The translations under genes were made by a program, and so were the position numbers. Positions 13,641-16,255 of a stretch of 16,255 nucleotides of DNA are shown piece after piece. A model generated the notes under the pieces. That model did not search any database. It was given only the letters and a program-made list of their open reading frames with translations, and was not told the DNA's origin. The stretch comes from UMGS1470 sp051889215. GTDB taxonomy: Bacteria; Bacillota; Clostridia; Christensenellales; UBA1242. The stretch lies in contig JBJFDC010000020.1 of assembly GCA_051889215.1 (NCBI GenBank), forward strand, positions 1 through 16,255, in the 5' to 3' direction. Position 1 is the first letter of the stretch; each line of letters begins with the position of its first letter.

Positions 13641-14294
13641 TCAAAATTTATTATCAATTTTTGACTTAAATATTTTTTTAATCAATTCAATCAACACACC
13701 TCCAACAAAATTTCCCAAAATAATAATAAACAAACTCAAAAACATTTGACCAGAATAAACGCCTGCAAATGCAAAATAAAACATATCAGCAACAGAGTGC
13801 TCAAACCCACAAATCACAAATGTCGCGACGCCAAAAAACAAACTCAAATACTTTGTTAATGAGTTCTCTGACTTGAAACCCTCAACAGCAACATAAATAA
13901 GAATGTTGCAAAATATCGCCAAAACAAACAAACTCAAAAGTCCATCACCAAGTTTGTTTGCCACAATTTCTTGACAGCGCTCTTGCAAACAAACGAGTCT
14001 CGTCAAACGCAAACAAAGAGCAACCAAATTGGTCCCAACAAAATTGCCAACAAGTGTTATCAACACTTTGATTGAATATCGCCAATCATTGTTAAAAACA
14101 TAGCAAACTTTTCCAGTAAAAAGATTAAATTTAAAATTTAAAATAACAAAAAGTCCAACACAAAAAAACAATGCGCCAACAACAACATTTTCACATGCCA
14201 AAAATGCCACTCCTCCAACAGAAATGCACATTCCCGCCAAAACCGCATAGACAAACACTTTGATATAATCAACGACTTTTTCTTTTGTGCTCAT
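13641..14294 (-). CDS. Formate/nitrite transporter (FNT) family channel
   Basis: A 217-residue membrane protein of the FNT family, pentameric channels that pass small anions such as formate, nitrite or hydrosulfide. Motifs seen: the glycine-rich first helix AGMCISVGG (20-28), NLFTGK (57-62, family form ELFTGN), the FCNILIY segment (128-134, family form CNxLV), GFEHSVADM with the central pore histidine at 166, and GNFVGG in the last helix. Six hydrophobic segments are visible. At 217 residues it is shorter than the usual 250-280, mainly through short loops and tails; no core motif is missing. The ATG at 14294 is preferred to an upstream alternative start near 14315 because a -10-like box ends 6 nt before it. 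The mRNA is probably leaderless. Formate is a reasonable substrate in a fermenter, but nothing in the sequence fixes it. Confidence 0.88.
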   Translation of the reverse strand: MSTKEKVVDYIKVFVYAVLAGMCISVGGVAFLACENVVVGALFFCVGLFVILNFKFNLFTGKVCYVFNNDWRYSIKVLITLVGNFVGTNLVALCLRLTRLVCLQERCQEIVANKLGDGLLSLFVLAIFCNILIYVAVEGFKSENSLTKYLSLFFGVATFVICGFEHSVADMFYFAFAGVYSGQMFLSLFIIILGNFVGGVLIELIKKIFKSKIDNKF

Positions 14295-14300
14295 GAAATT

Positions 14301-14328
14301 ATTATGACACGACAAAGTGAAATTTCAA
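14301..14328 (-). promoter_or_regulatory. Promoter of the FNT channel gene, predicted leaderless
   Basis: Minus strand: TTGAAA (14323-14328), a 16-nt spacer, CATAAT (14301-14306), then exactly 6 nt (AATTTC) to the ATG. No ribosome binding site is present. Confidence 0.6.
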
Positions 14329-14340
14329 AACAAACTCAAC

Positions 14341-14368
14341 AAAAAAGAACTCTTTCGAATTCTTTTTT
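14341..14368 (-). terminator. Terminator of the 262-residue protein gene
   Basis: On the minus strand AAAAAAGAATTC, GAAA loop, GAGTTCTTTTTT. The single imperfect pair is a G-U wobble in minus-strand RNA. The stop codon at 14370 lies 2 nt before the stem. Confidence 0.88.
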
Positions 14369-14369
14369 G

Positions 14370-15158
14370 CTATTCTTTTTCAGAAGAAACTTTTGATTTT
14401 GCTTTTTGTTGTGTTTTAAGCCACTCTCCACACCAACTTTCTTTTCCTCCTTGAACACACTTTGAAAAACCACAAGAAAATGTTGTTGATGGAACATCAA
14501 TGATGCTGTTAAAAATTTCCAAAGGAAATTCAATGTTGTTTTCAGCAACAAGCATATCCGCAATTGGTGATTTTTCTGGAAGTTGTTTAAACTTTTCAGC
14601 AACTTCACCATCTTTGCAACAGCCAAGGGCTTTTAATATTTTTGAAAGTTGGTTTTGTTGCTCATCTGAAAAACATAAGTCTTCCGCTTTAATCAATACC
14701 AACATAACATTTTCACACAAGTCGAGCGCTGCTGCGTTGCTTGTTGCTTCACTTGTTAAATCGCATGGCTTTATTTGTTTGAGCGCATCAACCATTTCGT
14801 CAAAGCTGTGGTAAACGAAAGCGTCATGTTCTTTTTTCTTTTTCATCTCAGCTTGTGTATACACAATGCCATAACGAGCATCAAACCAACCTTCACGCTC
14901 TTTTTCCCGTTTTGCAAGATACTCTTTGCTTGCTGCAATAAAATCATCATGCAATTCATCATATGTCATTCCCTTTTTGATTTCAACTTTTAGATCGCCA
15001 TATCCGGAAGTTGTATGAACATATGCTTTCGTGTTTTTTGGAAGTATAAGATTATTTCTTTCACTCAAAGCATTTCTCAAAACATCAAATACAGTTTTGT
15101 CATATTCTCCCCAACCAAAAACGATTTCATTTTTAGATACACTTTCGATAAAAACCAT
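14370..15158 (-). CDS. Unrecognised 262-residue cysteine-containing protein
   Basis: A soluble protein of unknown function, without signal peptide or membrane segments. The first 80 residues look alpha/beta; a charged helical stretch follows (about 80-125, including KEYLAKREKERE and KKKKEH), then a helical domain. Eight cysteines occur in 262 residues, including a CC pair in the second half and three near the C terminus (Cys229, Cys234, Cys243) spaced C-x4-C-x8-C. That could bind metal but lacks a standard zinc-finger pattern. The C terminus is Lys/Gln/Ser-rich. AGGAG 5 nt before the ATG at 15158 supports the start over an ATG at 15188. It is the first protein gene after the rRNA operon and has its own promoter. 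Confidence 0.8.
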   Translation of the reverse strand: MVFIESVSKNEIVFGWGEYDKTVFDVLRNALSERNNLILPKNTKAYVHTTSGYGDLKVEIKKGMTYDELHDDFIAASKEYLAKREKEREGWFDARYGIVYTQAEMKKKKEHDAFVYHSFDEMVDALKQIKPCDLTSEATSNAAALDLCENVMLVLIKAEDLCFSDEQQNQLSKILKALGCCKDGEVAEKFKQLPEKSPIADMLVAENNIEFPLEIFNSIIDVPSTTFSCGFSKCVQGGKESWCGEWLKTQQKAKSKVSSEKE

Positions 15159-15178
15159 ATTCACTCCTGTTAATCTAT

Positions 15179-15208
15179 AAAATATCATGTCTTTTGCTTC
15201 GTTGTCAA
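15179..15208 (-). promoter_or_regulatory. Promoter of the 262-residue protein gene
   Basis: Minus strand: a perfect TTGACA (15203-15208), an 18-nt spacer, TATTTT (15179-15184). The leader would contain the AGGAG ribosome binding site (15164-15168). Confidence 0.55.
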
Positions 15209-15406
15209 TAGTAAAAACAATGTTTTCTCATTATCGAATTAACCATATCGTTTTTTCTATTTGTGATAGTCAAGGTCGCTTTAACCGGAATTCAGACATC
15301 TTTTGGATGCAAAAAAGAACACTCATTCGAGGACTCTTTATCCCATGAGGTTGAGATCCTTAGATTGCCCGTCAAGTTTGCCCATCTCAGGATGACATGC
15401 TCTTTT
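15209..15406. other. Non-coding stretch between the rRNA operon repeats and the first protein gene
   Basis: The left half (15209-15300) is AT-rich with nothing I recognise. It then holds a degenerate terminator-like hairpin with an A-tract (15311-15337, GAACACTC against GAGGACTC) and a fragment bounded by ATCCTGAGAT and ATCTCA on the minus strand. There is no convincing ORF. Confidence 0.6.
15352..15396. repeat. Fragment resembling the dispersed TCATCCTGAG...GGATCTCA repeat
   Basis: On the minus strand this begins TGTCATCCTGAG and ends AAGGATCTCA, with TGAGAT and ATCTCA as inverted ends. A family of short repeats with these ends is, from memory, dispersed in many bacterial genomes. The centre here differs from that pattern, so this may be a decayed copy. 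Confidence 0.4.
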
Positions 15407-15535
15407 ATTGAATCCTTGGCGATGGGCCTATGAGTGAGCTACGCGAGCGGCACACGTTATTTACGGCCGGAAAGCAAAAACACCAGTTTTTGCGCAAAGT
15501 TTGAAAAACTTTGCAGATAGGACACGCCAGAGATG
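15407..15535. repeat. 129-bp structured repeat, unit A
   Basis: The copy farther from the 5S gene. Its ends are an imperfect inverted repeat (TTGGCGATGG... and ...GGACACGCCA on the plus strand). Inside are two hairpins with 8- and 9-bp stems (GCAAAAAC/GTTTTTGC and GCAAAGTTT/AAACTTTGC) and a CGGCCG core palindrome. It differs from unit B at 13 of 129 positions by my count, eight of them in one 20-bp block (15427-15446), and it has lost pairs in the end helix and the central palindrome, so it looks like the more decayed copy. Confidence 0.85.
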
Positions 15536-15566
15536 AAAAAAAAGAACTCTTTCGATAAAAGAGTTT
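15536..15566 (-). terminator. Intrinsic terminator in the 5S downstream array
   Basis: Minus strand: 8-bp stem AACTCTTT / AAAGAGTT with a 5-nt loop, followed by an eight-base T-tract. Confidence 0.7.
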
Positions 15567-15568
15567 AT

Positions 15569-15594
15569 ATCCTAACGATTTCCATCATTAGGAT
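15569..15594 (-). repeat. Hairpin between the two structured units
   Basis: Minus-strand RNA pairs AUCCUAAUGAU with AUCGUUAGGAU around a GGAA loop, 11 pairs including one G-U wobble. It has no T-tract directly after it, so it is not an ordinary terminator. Confidence 0.7.
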
Positions 15595-15595
15595 G

Positions 15596-15622
15596 AAAAA
15601 AGAACTCTTTCGAGTTCTTTTT
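15596..15622 (-). terminator. Intrinsic terminator following unit B
   Basis: A perfect stem of at least 11 bp (AAAAAGAACTC / GAGTTCTTTTT) with a GAAA loop on the minus strand and a T-tract. Confidence 0.88.
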
Positions 15623-15751
15623 ATTGAATCCTTGGCGATGGTCCTTTGAGCGAACAGAGTTAGCGACACACGTTATTTCCGGCCGGAATGCAAAAACACC
15701 GGTTTTTGCGCAAAGTTTGAAAAACTTTGCAGATAGGACACGCCAGAGATG
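15623..15751. repeat. 129-bp structured repeat, unit B
   Basis: The copy next to the 5S gene, same length as unit A and about 90% identical by manual count. It keeps the better-paired version: the 12-bp palindrome TTCCGGCCGGAA, two perfect hairpins (GCAAAAAC/GTTTTTGC, GCAAAGTTT/AAACTTTGC) and complementary ends. As minus-strand RNA the ends pair CUGGCG with CGCCAAG and GUCC with GGAC, which would close a multi-branched fold. Both ends also resemble the 3' end of the adjacent 5S gene (GATAGGACATCGCCAGG). There is no ORF. Confidence 0.88.
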
Positions 15752-15779
15752 AAAAAAGAACACTCTTTCGAGTGTTCTT
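15752..15779 (-). terminator. First terminator after 5S rRNA
   Basis: Minus strand: GAACACTC / GAGTGTTC, 8 perfect bp extended by two A-T pairs, a GAAA loop, then a six-base T-tract. It starts 9 nt after the predicted 5S 3' end. Confidence 0.9.
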
Positions 15780-15787
15780 CATTGAAT

Positions 15788-15903
15788 CCTGGCGATGTCC
15801 TATCTTTCCGGGCCGTCTCCAGCCAAGTATTGTCGGCGAAAAGAAGCTTAACTTCTGTGTTCGGGATGAGAACAGGTGGATCCTTCTCTCTATTGTCACC
15901 AAG
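15788..15903 (-). rRNA. rrf: 5S ribosomal RNA
   Basis: About 116 nt. The conserved loop region with CCCGAACACAGAAGTTAAGC is present, the 5' end (TTGGTGAC) pairs with the 3' end (TCGCCAGG) to form helix I, and the order 23S-5S on the minus strand is that of a standard rRNA operon. The ends are placed by alignment from memory to the Bacillus 5S and could be off by one to three bases. Confidence 0.95.
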
Positions 15904-16036
15904 AATTGTATAACTAGTGCAAATTGCACGAATTACCAAATTTAGGTTATTAGTTCATTCAAACTACATAATAAATAATATCATACATCGTTAATGTTTG
16001 CAAGTGATTGGGCTAAATTCACACGAATACTTTGTG
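15904..16036 (-). other. 23S-5S internal transcribed spacer
   Basis: About 130 bp, AT-rich, with no tRNA gene that I can see. It contains a 13-nt palindrome, GTGCAAATTGCAC (15917-15929), just upstream of 5S in transcription order, which could form a hairpin used in processing. Confidence 0.8.
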
Positions 16037-16255
16037 ATCAAGCCCTCGACCTATTAGTATCAGTCAGCTACACACATTACTGTGCTTCCACACCTGACCT
16101 ATCAACCTGGTAGTCTTCCAGGGGTCTTACTAACTTGTGTTATGGGATATCTTATCTTGAGGCAGGTTTCACGCTTAGATGCTTTCAGCATTTATCCTAA
16201 CCATACATCGCTACCCAGCTATGCCACTGGCGTGACAACTGGTGCACCATTGGTA
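16037..16255 (-). rRNA. rrl: 23S ribosomal RNA, 3' end (partial)
   Basis: About the last 219 nt of 23S rRNA, running off the right edge. The minus strand ends with the conserved 3' tail CTGATACTAATAGGTCGAGG, preceded by recognisable domain VI sequence (for example GCTGAAAGCATCTAAGCG, with its conserved GAAAGCATCTAAG). The exact 3' end is estimated from the Bacillus pattern GGTCGAGGACTTAACC. Confidence 0.95.

Noticed and set aside
15407..15751. CRISPR array in the repeats beside 5S
   Set aside because: Only two long units are present, the repeats themselves are 129 bp with internal hairpins, and no cas genes are visible.
15572..15945. Several overlapping ORFs of 63-89 codons through the 5S region
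   Set aside because: They run through 5S rRNA, terminators and structured repeats, and have no ribosome binding sites.
15904..16036. tRNA gene in the 23S-5S spacer
   Set aside because: No cloverleaf with a TTC-loop and acceptor stem can be drawn in this AT-rich spacer.
1..16255. Mycoplasma-type genetic code (TGA as Trp)
   Set aside because: TGA ends several genes at positions consistent with overlaps and terminators, and the proteins use TGG for Trp.

Overview
The window comes from a low-GC, Gram-positive-type bacterium, most likely an uncultured member of the Bacillota (Clostridia-like). The evidence is AT-rich third codon positions, two lipoproteins with classic lipoboxes, a YitT-type membrane protein, a DUF975-type membrane protein, an AbrB/SpoVT-type regulator with an ABC-2 exporter, and Bacillus-like 5S and 23S rRNA. 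TGA is used as a stop in several genes, so this is the standard bacterial code and not a mycoplasma code. A run of exactly 100 Ns points to a draft or metagenome scaffold. Taxonomy below phylum cannot be settled from the sequence alone.

Layout. The left third mixes strands: a partial gene (1-196, minus), a DUF975-like membrane protein (227-961, minus), hflX (1153-2241, plus), a lipoprotein (2290-2979, minus) and a class II aldolase (3085-4002, plus). Convergent pairs are separated by hairpins that can terminate in both directions. From 4049 onward everything is on the minus strand: an unrecognised 584-residue protein with a heptad-repeat segment, a VirB4/TraC-like ATPase with two N-terminal membrane segments, and an operon of AbrB-like regulator, ABC ATPase and ABC permease. 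After these come a YitT-family membrane protein, a beta-helix-like lipoprotein, a formate/nitrite-type channel, an unrecognised cysteine-containing protein, and the 3' end of an rRNA operon (5S, then partial 23S at the right edge).

How genes work together. The AbrB-like gene overlaps the ATPase gene, which overlaps the permease gene, so the three are almost certainly one transcript. Their promoter carries a perfect 16-bp palindrome just downstream of the -10 box. The VirB4-like ATPase has no other conjugation or type IV secretion gene in view; only the unknown 584-residue gene lies downstream of it, behind its own promoter and a terminator.

Most notable observations. (1) Four genes lack any Shine-Dalgarno sequence, and the same four have a -10-like box immediately before the ATG; in three the spacing is exactly 6 nt, which predicts leaderless mRNAs. 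(2) Downstream of the 5S gene sit two 129-bp units, about 90% identical, each with imperfect inverted ends that resemble the 3' end of the 5S gene and with internal hairpins, interleaved with intrinsic terminators. (3) The N-gap inside the ABC ATPase gene is flanked by the same 31 bp on both sides; collapsing the overlap restores an intact 237-residue protein, so the apparent break is an assembly artefact.
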